This document shows, piece after piece, positions 1 through 8,070 of a stretch of 64,000 nucleotides of DNA. The DNA is taken from assembly GCF_051055405.1 (NCBI RefSeq), contig NZ_CP167068.1, forward strand, positions 2,666,001 to 2,730,000, in the 5' to 3' direction. Made by a program: the position numbers and the translations under genes. Origin of the DNA: Pseudolachnospira sp051055405. Its GTDB lineage: Bacteria > Bacillota > Clostridia > Lachnospirales > Lachnospiraceae. Every line of letters starts with the position of its first letter. Position 1 is the first letter of the stretch. Below the pieces are notes generated by a model that saw nothing but the letters and a program-made list of their open reading frames with translations, was not told where the DNA came from and made no database searches.

Positions 1-552
1 TTGAATATCCAGTCCGCCTACATCCCCCACAAAGAATACGGCATGAGGATTTCCCATGGAAATCGGAATCACCCGCCAGGTTTCCCCCAGTACATCCAAA
101 GGCTCAAAGATCTGATCCAATGACAGCGACTCCTTGGAAGAAGGCGTCACCTCCAAGTTCATTCCATGGCTGAGCAAGACCGGCTTTCCCATATTCACCG
201 TAGCAAGCCGTACTTTCCCATCTTTCACCGTCAATTCAATGTGCTTTACTCCTGCCAGCGTCTCGATCTTCAGCGCCGTCATATTCGTCATACCATGATC
301 ATACACATATTTCGCCACACAACGAATCCCATTGCCGCACATCATCGCACGAGATCCATCTGCATTGTAAATGTCCATTCGGAAGTCCGCAACCTCCGAC
401 GGTTCAATCAAAATCAAGCCATCGGAACCAATCCCGAAATGCCGATCGCTGACCAATTCCGCCAAACGTCCTGCATCTATCGGAAGCTCCTCTTCCAGAC
501 AATTTACATAGACATAGTCATTTCCAATTCCGTGCATTTTGGTAAACTTCAT
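1..552 (-). CDS. dapF: Diaminopimelate epimerase, 3' end outside window
   Basis: Converts LL- to meso-diaminopimelate for lysine and peptidoglycan synthesis in the cytoplasm. The reading frame opens with MKFTKMHGIGNDYVYVN, the usual DapF N-terminus, and carries NADGSRAMMCGNGIRC with the first catalytic cysteine at about residue 72. Near the window edge it has the conserved SMGNPHAVFFV segment. The gene is incomplete: it runs off the left edge after 184 codons, so the second catalytic cysteine is not visible. A GGGAGG ribosome site precedes the ATG. It follows the GNAT gene by 45 bases and probably shares its transcript. Confidence 0.95.
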   Translation of the reverse strand, partial: MKFTKMHGIGNDYVYVNCLEEELPIDAGRLAELVSDRHFGIGSDGLILIEPSEVADFRMDIYNADGSRAMMCGNGIRCVAKYVYDHGMTNMTALKIETLAGVKHIELTVKDGKVRLATVNMGKPVLLSHGMNLEVTPSSKESLSLDQIFEPLDVLGETWRVIPISMGNPHAVFFVGDVGGLDIQ

Positions 553-597
553 ACAGACCGCCTCCCAGATAAATCTCCTTCTCTAATTCCTCATCCG

Positions 598-1200
598 TTA
601 CGCTTCTTTTTCTTCTGTCACAAGCGGAATATTGTCTTCAAAACGAACCTGCTTGCGATATATCTCCGGTGGGAACATCCGGTGGTACAATTCATTCAGC
701 TCCGCTTTTAACTCTTCATCCGTTCCATCCTTCTGGCACGGCAAATACATCACCTGATATCCAACGCCAAAAATTCGAGAACGAATCTCCGTATTCCGCA
801 AGCCATTTTTCTGATAAAACTCAATCCGTCTCTCTCGAACAGCGCGTTCCTCTAAACTCACTGCCTCATCCGGCCGTTCCACTTCAAAAAAGAGGCCCGA
901 TTTCTCTTTATAATGCCGGCCAATCATTTTCAAAAACCGGCTTCCATATCCGCTGCCGCGCTTTTCTTGAAGCACTGCATAATAATCAAGGAGGCAAAAT
1001 TCTCCCCCATTTACAAAAAATGCGTAGCCTTGCAAGGCTCCATCCTCATACAATCCATAAGGCTCATAATAGCCTTCCTTTGTCATATTCTGAATTCTTG
1101 TTAGAGGCTTCAGCTCTGCTTCCGGAAAATCGGCTTTCATATAATTGTTGTAAATCACCTCTATTTCCCGGCCGAACAGGAAATGCAGTCCGTCTCTCAT
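598..1200 (-). CDS. GNAT-family N-acetyltransferase
   Basis: About 200 residues with a GNAT-like core: a GYAFFVNGGEFCLLDYYAVLQ strand region followed by the acetyl-CoA loop EKRGSGYGSRFLKMI (R-x-x-G-x-G/S pattern), then an aromatic C-terminal part. The substrate cannot be told. The ATG at 1200 is chosen over an upstream in-frame start at 1248 because AAAGGAG sits a few bases before it. It lies between the CvfB-like gene and dapF, on the same strand. About 215 bases of AT-rich sequence lie upstream, probably holding its promoter, although I see no clear consensus there. Confidence 0.85.
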   Translation of the reverse strand: MRDGLHFLFGREIEVIYNNYMKADFPEAELKPLTRIQNMTKEGYYEPYGLYEDGALQGYAFFVNGGEFCLLDYYAVLQEKRGSGYGSRFLKMIGRHYKEKSGLFFEVERPDEAVSLEERAVRERRIEFYQKNGLRNTEIRSRIFGVGYQVMYLPCQKDGTDEELKAELNELYHRMFPPEIYRKQVRFEDNIPLVTEEKEA

Positions 1201-1417
1201 CTGTTTACTCCTTTTAACGTTTTTTCTGCTCCACGAAATTGAGCCCACAAAATAGTTTTTTCTTCCTCTCTCACTCGTAGTTTCGATAAAAAAGAACTTT
1301 TACCTGTCGAATTCTTTTATCATATCATACGTCTTTTATTTTGTCCATAAAATGCAGAAAATAAAATCAAAAATGCAAATTATTTCCTGTTTTTGCCAAA
1401 ATCTATAATATTAAGAT

Positions 1418-2254
1418 TCAACTGATCGATCTCTTCTCAATCCCTTTTTCCGTAATCTGGATTTTTCCTTCCTTTAAAAGATGACCGACCGCCCGTTTAA
1501 AAGCGTTCTTGCTCATCTCTAATTCTCTCTTGATCGCTTCCGGCTCGGACTTATCATGGAGCGGCAGGATTCCGTCGTATTCCAGTATGGCCTGCCATAC
1601 GCGTTCTGCATCCGAATCCATCTGCGCATAAGCTTTCTTCCGGCAGCTTAGATCCAATTTTCCATCTTTACGCACTTGAAGAACTCTGGCTTCCACAAAA
1701 TCTCCCGGCTGCAGTCTCGTATAAAGCTCCTGCTCCGGAATCAAGCCAAAATAGCGGTTCTCCACCGCCACCAGAGCGCCAACGCCCTTCTTTATCTGAT
1801 AGACAGTTCCTGTCACCGTATCATTTTTTTGATAAGGAGATTCATCACTTAAATATGGATAAATCTTCATAGTCGCACAAAGCCGCTCGCTCTTATCCAC
1901 ATACAGCGCTACCAGTACCTGCTGGCCAGACCTTAACTTTCCCCGCTGTTCTTTAAAGGGCAGAAACAGATCTTTGATCAGCGCCCAGCGCAAAAACGCC
2001 CCGATCTCCGTAACCTGGGACACCGGCAGCACTGCCAGCCCCCCTACCTCAAGCCCGGTCTGCTTCGTCGTAGCAATCAAACGATCCTCGGAATCTTTAT
2101 ACAAAAAGACATCCAACGTATCTCCCGGTTTCGTACCGGCCGGCACTTCCTTCTTTGGCAGCAGGACGGTTCGGTCTGACTCTGGCTCTCCCAGGTAAAC
2201 TCCGATGTCTTTTTCTTTTACTACGGTTAAAATCTGTCTTTTCCCTAACTCCAT
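1418..2254 (-). CDS. CvfB-like S1 RNA-binding protein
   Basis: 278 residues matching the CvfB/YitL family (conserved virulence factor B): tandem S1-like OB folds, including the third around TVTGTVYQIKKGVGALVAVE and LQPGDFVEARVLQVRKDGKLDLS, followed by a C-terminal winged helix (EPEAIKRELEMSKNAFKRAVG). In Staphylococcus CvfB binds RNA and affects virulence gene expression. The role here is inferred to be RNA binding in the cytoplasm. It starts 1 base after the thioesterase stop codon, so the two are cotranscribed and probably translationally coupled. Confidence 0.85.
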   Translation of the reverse strand: MELGKRQILTVVKEKDIGVYLGEPESDRTVLLPKKEVPAGTKPGDTLDVFLYKDSEDRLIATTKQTGLEVGGLAVLPVSQVTEIGAFLRWALIKDLFLPFKEQRGKLRSGQQVLVALYVDKSERLCATMKIYPYLSDESPYQKNDTVTGTVYQIKKGVGALVAVENRYFGLIPEQELYTRLQPGDFVEARVLQVRKDGKLDLSCRKKAYAQMDSDAERVWQAILEYDGILPLHDKSEPEAIKRELEMSKNAFKRAVGHLLKEGKIQITEKGIEKRSIS

Positions 2255-2255
2255 T

Positions 2256-2975
2256 TTATCCTCTTTCTAAATCCCCACGGGCAGACGCCACCGCATAAGG
2301 CTTTTTGTTCTCATCGCAAAGCGCCACCACCGTCCAGCCGTCCCGTTCGCCGACCCAGGGATAAATCACATCCCCCAGCCGCGCCGCCTTTTTATACTCG
2401 ATACGAAACTCCCGCACGTCTCCCGCCGGAATATACTCTACCGCCATCCGCACATACTGGCCGTTATTAACATGATTATTGGTATCCAACTGAATCCGGC
2501 GCACCGGAAACGGCGGGAGAAGCTTCATCGAATCCGCCAAGGGGATCTTCCTGCTTTTGGCATAATCCATCTCGATAGCCTCATCCAGCCCATAAGCTAA
2601 AACCAGGTCTTTCGGCGGTCTTTCTGGCCGGCCTTTTTTTGCATCGTAATAAAACCACAGGGAATCCGCCTTTGCCAGAGAGTCTCCCTGAGCGGAAAAC
2701 ATCTCAAAATTTCTCTTTCCCATAAAAAGTTCAAATTCGTAGGGCCGCGTCTCAATTTGAATTTCTTCCCCCATCCGCGGATATTCTTCGATCACCACCT
2801 GCCAAAAGCTCATCAGCCAGGCACAGTCCCTTTCCTGCAAATAATCCAGCCCCACGCCGATATCCTCGGAGTGAAATGTGCTGCAATCCTGAAAGTAATT
2901 GATCAAAGCCGGCAGCGTCAGCCTTCCATTTGGACCGACCTCGCTGAACCGGACTCTCTCCGCTCTACGATACAT
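2256..2975 (-). CDS. Acyl-ACP thioesterase
   Basis: 239 residues with two hot-dog domains of the FatA/FatB-like acyl-ACP thioesterase family, which release free fatty acids from acyl carrier protein. The catalytic region DTNNHVNNGQYVRMA carries the N-x-H-V-N-N motif. The N-terminal half shows FSEVGPNGRLTLPALINYFQDCSTFHSE, broken here as the substrate-entry helix typical of the family. Length is normal for bacterial members. It is the first gene after the group II intron, with an AGGAGG site before ATG. The intron lies between it and the upstream tRNA. Confidence 0.9.
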   Translation of the reverse strand: MYRRAERVRFSEVGPNGRLTLPALINYFQDCSTFHSEDIGVGLDYLQERDCAWLMSFWQVVIEEYPRMGEEIQIETRPYEFELFMGKRNFEMFSAQGDSLAKADSLWFYYDAKKGRPERPPKDLVLAYGLDEAIEMDYAKSRKIPLADSMKLLPPFPVRRIQLDTNNHVNNGQYVRMAVEYIPAGDVREFRIEYKKAARLGDVIYPWVGERDGWTVVALCDENKKPYAVASARGDLERG

Positions 2976-3046
2976 AAACTTCCTCCTATGTTACGAAGAA
3001 TTTCCTAATCGAGTAGGAGGCGGTGACTAGCCGCCGTCCTCTCACA

Positions 3047-3077
3047 GCACCGGACATACGGTTCTCGTATCCGGCGC
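3047..3077 (-). ncRNA. Group II intron domain V hairpin
   Basis: A compact hairpin, GCGCCGGATACG pairing with CGTATGTCCGGTGC around a GAAC-type loop, directly after the maturase stop codon. Position and shape match the catalytic domain V of group II introns, which together with domain VI precedes the 3' splice site. Confidence 0.8.
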
Positions 3078-3079
3078 TT

Positions 3080-4474
3080 TCAATAGTTGACGTGCACTGA
3101 CTGATAGGCGGTGGCTAAATCATAAAAGCCACTGTTTATCAGTCTTTCTTTTGTCATTGCCATATTTATGGCAACTGTATGTGTGGTGAACCAATAGCCT
3201 CGGCGACTGTTTCCCGCCTGCCATGCCAAATCCTTCTCCAACCCCATCTTGATTAGGTTTCGCACTTTTGTCTTTGGTTTCTTCCATTGTTTCCATATAC
3301 ACATACGTATTCTGTGATAGAGCCATCCGTTAATGTCATCTATGTTGTTCTTCATGCTCGCTATTCCGTAATAGTTTAGCCATCCCCTCGCAAATACCTT
3401 GATTTTCTCAAGGCTTGGCTTAATGGACTGTACCGATTTACGGGAAGATAAATCTTTCAGCTTCGTCTTAAACTTCTTCCATGACTTTGCATGAACCCGG
3501 ACATAAATGCCGCTCCCGTTCCTTCCCAATGCAAAACCAAGAAACTTAAAATTTCGGATTGCAAACACGCTCACAGTGCGACTTTTCTCCCGGTTGACTG
3601 TTAATTTCAGCTTTTCCTCAAGGTACTTTGTACTGCTTTCCAAAAGTCTTTCTGATGCCCGTTTGCTCTTTGCGAGAAGCACAATGTCATCTGCATATCG
3701 AACGCACGGAACACCTCTATTTAAGAACTCCTGGTCGAACTCGTTGAGGTAGATATTCGCTAGTAACGGAGATAAATTTCCTCCCTGTGGCGAGCCTTCC
3801 TCTGTGTCGATGACCACTCCGTTCTCCATTATTCCACTTTTCAGGTAGCGTTTAATCAGCTGTATTACACGCTCGTCCTTTACATTCTTCCGCAAAAGAT
3901 TGATAAGTATTTCGTGGTTGATTGTGTCGAAGTATTTCGATAAGTCCAGGACTACCGCAAATGTACAGCCCTGCTCTGCATACTCTTTCACTTTTAGTAT
4001 CGCTTCTTTTGCGCTTCTGTTCGGGCGGTACCCGAAACTGCCGTCCGCAAACAATGGCTCATAGATTGGCACTAACTGTTGCATTATTGCCTGTTGGAGT
4101 GTTCGGTCTATCACGGTTGGTATGCCAAGCTTTCGCACACCACCTTCCGGTTTCGGAATCTCAACACGTCTCACTGGAGACGGAGTGTACTTCCCCCTGT
4201 AAATCCGGTCGGTCAGCTCCTGTTGATGTTCCTTTAGGTACGGAAGCGCTTCCTCGACAGTCATCCCATCGATTCCTGGCGCCCCCTTGTTTGCCTTCAC
4301 TCTCTTATACGCTCTGTTGACGTTATCCTTATGTAGTATCGCTTCCAAGAGCTTTGGCTGTGCACTGTCTCTTTCTTTCCATATCCGATTGAATGACCTT
4401 GACGCTTCCGCATACCCTTCGTGTTCCGCACTGTCTCTTTGCGGACAGCCATTGTTTTCCAAGTTTTCTGTCAT
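3080..4474 (-). CDS. ltrA: Group II intron reverse transcriptase/maturase
   Basis: 464 residues with an intact reverse transcriptase domain: GAPGIDGMTVEE near residue 65, VLDLSKYFDTINHEIL (RT3), EGSPQGGNLSPLLANIYLNE (RT4) and the active site RYADDIVLL. The maturase X domain follows, with the GWLNYYGIASM segment. No HNH endonuclease domain follows it, consistent with class IIC introns that use single-stranded or terminator-adjacent targets. No frameshift or stop is seen, so the intron may still be active. The ATG at 4474 is preceded by GGAAAGGAGGAATG, and the stop lies just before domain V. Confidence 0.95.
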   Translation of the reverse strand: MTENLENNGCPQRDSAEHEGYAEASRSFNRIWKERDSAQPKLLEAILHKDNVNRAYKRVKANKGAPGIDGMTVEEALPYLKEHQQELTDRIYRGKYTPSPVRRVEIPKPEGGVRKLGIPTVIDRTLQQAIMQQLVPIYEPLFADGSFGYRPNRSAKEAILKVKEYAEQGCTFAVVLDLSKYFDTINHEILINLLRKNVKDERVIQLIKRYLKSGIMENGVVIDTEEGSPQGGNLSPLLANIYLNEFDQEFLNRGVPCVRYADDIVLLAKSKRASERLLESSTKYLEEKLKLTVNREKSRTVSVFAIRNFKFLGFALGRNGSGIYVRVHAKSWKKFKTKLKDLSSRKSVQSIKPSLEKIKVFARGWLNYYGIASMKNNIDDINGWLYHRIRMCIWKQWKKPKTKVRNLIKMGLEKDLAWQAGNSRRGYWFTTHTVAINMAMTKERLINSGFYDLATAYQSVHVNY

Positions 4475-4933
4475 ATACAGTCATTCCTCCTTTCCCGGTC
4501 ATACTCAAGACTCCCACTGATTCGGTCCTTCATGAAAAAAAAACTTCACTACTATGACCTCTGCTGACTTCTGTGCGTTCAGCATTGCCTTAAGCAATGG
4601 TTACCTCTTTCAAGGCATACCGCACAGACCTCCCCAGGTACCACACGTTTCCTCCTCTCCATCCATCTGCCTCATTTATCATGCATGATTCCGTGTAGTT
4701 ATTGGGCTTCGACTTGGTAAGCAGCCTTACCCTCATGCATAACCTCATATGTGATTTCTGTTCGTCAGACCAGAGATTTGCCCGCGGGTTAGTAGGTTCC
4801 CCACATCCGGCTTCCTTCAGATTCCACCTCACGATGGACACCCTTGCCTTCGGCTATATCCTTCCCACTACCGGGCGGATTCGGGACTTTAACCCGTTAG
4901 AAACGTGCGCCGCTGGGCGCACTTGAGCAAAGA

Positions 4934-4963
4934 AAAACCCTTGTAAGAAATTACAAGGGTTTT
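4934..4963 (-). terminator. tRNA-Gln intrinsic terminator, intron target
   Basis: A perfect 13-bp stem (AAAACCCTTGTAA with TTACAAGGGTTTT) around a four-base loop, followed on the minus strand by TCTTTGCTCAA and then the intron 5' end. It ends the tRNA-Gln transcript and is the 5' exon of the intron. Confidence 0.9.
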
Positions 4964-4969
4964 CTATCG

Positions 4970-5041
4970 CTGGGCTACAAGGATTCGAACCTTGAAATGA
5001 CGGAGTCAGAGTCCGTTGCCTTACCATTTGGCGATAGCCCA
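4970..5041 (-). tRNA. tRNA-Gln (anticodon CTG)
   Basis: A cloverleaf is readable by eye: acceptor TGGGCTA pairing with TAGCCCA, D arm with GCCAAATGGTAAGGC, anticodon stem ACGGA/TCCGT around loop CTCTGAC (anticodon CTG, reading CAG) and T arm AAGGTTCGAATCCTT. The discriminator base is G as in glutamine tRNAs. CCA is not encoded. It has its own promoter and terminator. Confidence 0.95.
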
Positions 5042-5059
5042 TCGCTCACAGCGATAGTT

Positions 5060-5088
5060 ATTATAGCGCATCCTTTTCCATTTGGCAA
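5060..5088 (-). promoter_or_regulatory. Promoter of tRNA-Gln
   Basis: TTGCCA (5088-5083), a 17-base spacer and a perfect TATAAT (5065-5060) lie about 19 bases before the mature tRNA 5' end. This is a strong sigma-A type promoter. Confidence 0.85.
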
Positions 5089-5125
5089 GACCTAATTTCA
5101 ACTTTTTTCAAAAATCTGTTCCCTG

Positions 5126-6190
5126 TTACCGCTTTTCTTTCGAATAGTTTTCTAAAAATTGATAGAGACGTTCCATCTCTTCCGGCGTTCCCACTGTAAT
5201 CCTCAAATAATTGTCAATCCGCGGCTTATCAAAGTAACGGACGAAAATATTTTCCTTCCGCAAATCCGTAAAAAGGGTGCGGGCCGGAATCTTTTCATGA
5301 GTCACAAAGAGAAAATTTCCCATGGGCGCAGGGCCGGTAAATCCCAACGTCTGCAGCCGCTTTACCGCTTCCGCACGGGTATCCACAATCTTTTTCAAAG
5401 TCTCCCGGAAATACGTTTCATCCTTTAAAGCTTCCGCACCCAGGACCAATGCCGCCTCATTCATCGTATAGGAATTAAAGGAGTACTTGACGGATTGGAG
5501 CGCCTGAATCAACTCCGGACTGCCGATGCAAAAACCAATCCGCATCCCCGCCAACGAACGGGACTTGGAAAACGTCTGCACAATCAGCAAATTGTCGTAC
5601 CGGTCCACCAAAGGCAACGCAGATTCTCCCCCGAAGTCAATATAGGCTTCATCCACAATCACCACGCTCTCCGGATTGCGGGAGACAATCTCTTCCACGA
5701 AAGAAACCGGCTCCAAAATCGACGTGGGCGCATTGGGATTGGGAAATACGATTCCGCCATTGGGCTTGCAGTAATCCTCCTTCACCAGACGGAATTCTTC
5801 ATCTAACGGCTGTTTTTCATAAGGGATTCCAAACAGCTCCGCCCAGACCGGATAAAAGGCATAGGAAATATCCGGAAATAAAATCGGCTTTTCGGAATTA
5901 AAAAACGTCTGAAACGCCATGGCCAATACATCGTCGGAACCAACTCCCACAAAAACCTGATCTGCTCCGACATGATAAAATTTCGCCAACGCTTCCGTCA
6001 AAATGCTGCAGGAAGGGTCGGGATAGCGGCGCAGCGCATCCGCCTGAATCGACTGGAATGCTTCGATTACCCCCGGAGCCGGAGGATACGGATTTTCATT
6101 GGTATTTAATTTTGTCACATCAAACGCCTTCGGCTGTTCCCCCGGCACATAGGGTTCCACCTGGCGCACATTTTTCATCCAGGGCTTCAT
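5126..6190 (-). CDS. hisC: Histidinol-phosphate aminotransferase
   Basis: PLP-dependent class I/II aminotransferase of about 354 residues that makes histidinol phosphate (HisC-type enzymes often also serve aromatic amino acids). Diagnostic segments are LNTNENPYPPAPGV at the N-terminus, GVGSDDVLAMAFQTF, the PLP-binding IVDEAYIDF, and the Schiff-base lysine in VQTFSKSRSLAGMRIG, plus LRITVGTPEEM at the end. The ATG at 6190 is preferred because AAAGGAG lies 5 bases before it. The gene follows glmM with the stop and start codons nearly touching, so it is in the glmM operon. No other his genes are visible, so the precise substrate is inferred. Confidence 0.9.
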   Translation of the reverse strand: MKPWMKNVRQVEPYVPGEQPKAFDVTKLNTNENPYPPAPGVIEAFQSIQADALRRYPDPSCSILTEALAKFYHVGADQVFVGVGSDDVLAMAFQTFFNSEKPILFPDISYAFYPVWAELFGIPYEKQPLDEEFRLVKEDYCKPNGGIVFPNPNAPTSILEPVSFVEEIVSRNPESVVIVDEAYIDFGGESALPLVDRYDNLLIVQTFSKSRSLAGMRIGFCIGSPELIQALQSVKYSFNSYTMNEAALVLGAEALKDETYFRETLKKIVDTRAEAVKRLQTLGFTGPAPMGNFLFVTHEKIPARTLFTDLRKENIFVRYFDKPRIDNYLRITVGTPEEMERLYQFLENYSKEKR

Positions 6191-6192
6191 CA

Positions 6193-7542
6193 TTACTCCT
6201 TTACATGTCCTTTGTATTTCAAAACCTCGATCACCGAGTCCACATACCGCTCGCAAGTCGCATAATCCGGCGCTTCCACCATCACACGAATCACAGGCTC
6301 CGTGCCGCTTTCGCGAACTAAAATCCGGCCTTCGCCGCCGAGCGCTTCCGCCACCTCCAGCACTTTCGCCTGCATATCCGGATCGCCTTGCGCATCCGGC
6401 TTACTTTCCACGCGAACATTCTTCAGTACCTGGGGATAAATCTTTAACTCTTCGCAGAGTTTGCTGAGAGGCTGCTTCATCTCCAGGATCACTTCCATGA
6501 TCTTTAAAGAAGTTAAAATTCCATCGCCAGTGGAGGCGTACTTGCTAAAAATAATATGACCGGACTGCTCGCCCCCAAGCCGATGGCCGTTTTCCTGCAT
6601 ATTTTCATAGACGTATTTGTCTCCGACCGCCGTCTTGACGTAATCGATGCCTGCTTCCTCCAAAGCCTTGTAGAGACCAAAGTTTGACATAATCGTAGTG
6701 ACGATGGTATTGTTTGCCAGCTGGCCTTTTTCTTTCATATACTTTCCGCAGACATAGAGGATCGAATCCCCGTCCACAACATTTCCCTGTTCATCGACGG
6801 CAATACAGCGGTCCGCATCCCCGTCAAAGGCAAACCCGACATCCAGCTGATGCTCTTTTACAAATTCCTGCAGCACATGGATATGGGTAGAGCCGCAGTC
6901 CCGGTTGATGTTGGTTCCGTCCGGATCGTTATGAATCACATAAGTCTTTGCACCCAACGCGTCAAAAACGCTCTTTGCAATGGTAAAGGCGCTGCCATTG
7001 GCGCAATCCAGGCCAACGCGCTTGTTTTTAAAAGAACGGGTCGCTAAGGTAATCAGATAACCGATATAACGGTTTCGCCCGGCCGCATAATCAACGGTAC
7101 AACCGATCTCTTCTCTTCTTGCCAGAGGGGCTTCCGGCATTTTCCCGTCCAGATAGCGTTCAATCTCTTCGATCACTGCTTCTTCTAATTTTTCCCCACG
7201 GCTATTTAAAATCTTGATTCCATTGTCATAAAAAGGATTGTGGCTGGCAGAAATCATAATCCCACAGTCAAAGTCTTCTTCCGTCCGGACCACATAGGCT
7301 ACGCTGGGCGTCGTGGTCACGTGCAAGAGATACACATCGGCTCCGGAAGACGTAAAGCCAGCCGAAAGAGCATCCTCAAACATATAGCTGCTTCGTCTGG
7401 TGTCTTTTCCAATCGCTACTTTACATCTATGATCTCTCCCATAATACCATCCCAGAAAGCGGCCGATCTGGAATGCGTGCTGCACCGTCAAATTTACATT
7501 GGCTTCTCCGCGGAAACCATCTGTCCCAAAATATTTTCCCAT
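6193..7542 (-). CDS. glmM: Phosphoglucosamine mutase
   Basis: Interconverts glucosamine 6- and 1-phosphate on the way to UDP-N-acetylglucosamine. About 449 residues, normal for the family. The frame begins MGKYFGTDGFRGEANV; the active phosphoserine loop is GIMISASHNPFYDNG, the metal loop FAFDGDADRC, the sugar-binding loop GGEQSGH and the phosphate-binding end VRESGTEPVIRVM. The start at 7542 is chosen over an upstream in-frame start at 7683 because the family begins with this sequence and GGGAGG precedes it. It heads a two-gene transcript with hisC. Upstream lies a long non-coding stretch with a large palindrome. Confidence 0.95.
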   Translation of the reverse strand: MGKYFGTDGFRGEANVNLTVQHAFQIGRFLGWYYGRDHRCKVAIGKDTRRSSYMFEDALSAGFTSSGADVYLLHVTTTPSVAYVVRTEEDFDCGIMISASHNPFYDNGIKILNSRGEKLEEAVIEEIERYLDGKMPEAPLARREEIGCTVDYAAGRNRYIGYLITLATRSFKNKRVGLDCANGSAFTIAKSVFDALGAKTYVIHNDPDGTNINRDCGSTHIHVLQEFVKEHQLDVGFAFDGDADRCIAVDEQGNVVDGDSILYVCGKYMKEKGQLANNTIVTTIMSNFGLYKALEEAGIDYVKTAVGDKYVYENMQENGHRLGGEQSGHIIFSKYASTGDGILTSLKIMEVILEMKQPLSKLCEELKIYPQVLKNVRVESKPDAQGDPDMQAKVLEVAEALGGEGRILVRESGTEPVIRVMVEAPDYATCERYVDSVIEVLKYKGHVKE

Positions 7543-7756
7543 AAAAGTGGTTCCTCCCAAAAAGGCGTCCCCCGGAAATCTACCGGTTTTCACACCTGAT
7601 TCGGTGACAGTATAGCACAAACCGTCATTCTTCGCAACCAAACTTGCCTGTTCTTCTTGTTTTCGCTCGCTGTTTTTTTCCATGTGTCAACCTCTGAACG
7701 GTTCTGTTTCTCTATGTTATTCCCGTCTCAGCCGCTTCATGTTTTAGGCGGAGCGA

Positions 7757-8025
7757 TTTTTATTGGATCAGAATCAGGTGTTAAAGTCCCTGTATGAAAA
7801 CATATCGGAATATTTTGTATTTGCAGGAGCGTTAGTACTTCTTCGATTCCGGGAATTTGTCTTATGAACAAAAATAAGACTGTTTGAGCGCAGCAAGTTT
7901 CTTATTTTTGTTCATGCTTTTCACAAATTGCCGGAATCCTAGAAGTACTTGCTCCGAAACCCTACAAAATATTCCGATATGTTTTCATACAGGGCCCTTA
8001 ACATCCGAATCAAGTCCAATAAAAA
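7757..8025. repeat. Long imperfect inverted repeat, about 270 bp
   Basis: The gap between glmM and the ABC permease (7543-8070) has no gene. Most of it is one palindrome. The left arm starts TTTTTATTGGA and the right arm ends with the complement TCCAATAAAAA; each arm is over 100 bases. A stretch of 32 bases from 7789 to 7820 recurs inverted at 7962-7993 without mismatch. The centre is a further hairpin, GAACAAAAATAAG with CTTATTTTTGTTC. As RNA it would fold into one long rod; as DNA it resembles a MITE-like element. No direct target repeat was confirmed. Confidence 0.85.
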
Positions 8026-8070
8026 GGAGCGTCGGCCTTTTGCCTCCGCTCCCTGTATGTTTAGTAAAAT

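Larger units (their letters stand above)
3008..4922 (-). mobile_element. Group II intron, probably class IIC
   Basis: A complete intron of about 1.9 kb on the minus strand. The 5' end is GTGCGCCC at 4922-4915; the 3' end is CTACTCGAT ending at 3008, after a domain V hairpin (3047-3077) and a domain VI stem. The part from 4922 down to 4475 has no gene and forms the ribozyme domains I-III; the maturase lies in domain IV. The 5' exon is the stem-loop terminator of tRNA-Gln, the classic target of class IIC introns, and the maturase lacks an endonuclease domain, as IIC maturases do. Boundaries are read from conserved ends, so they are good to a few bases. Confidence 0.85.

Noticed and set aside
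166..1217. Plus-strand open frames opposite dapF and the GNAT gene
   Set aside because: They are mirror frames of well-recognised minus-strand genes, with no family features or ribosome sites.
4590..5042. Short minus-strand open frames upstream of the maturase
   Set aside because: They lie in the ribozyme domains of the intron and across the tRNA; they have no protein features.
7690..8070. CRISPR or IS remnant in the long palindrome
   Set aside because: There are two inverted arms only, no repeated direct units and no transposase fragment in any frame.
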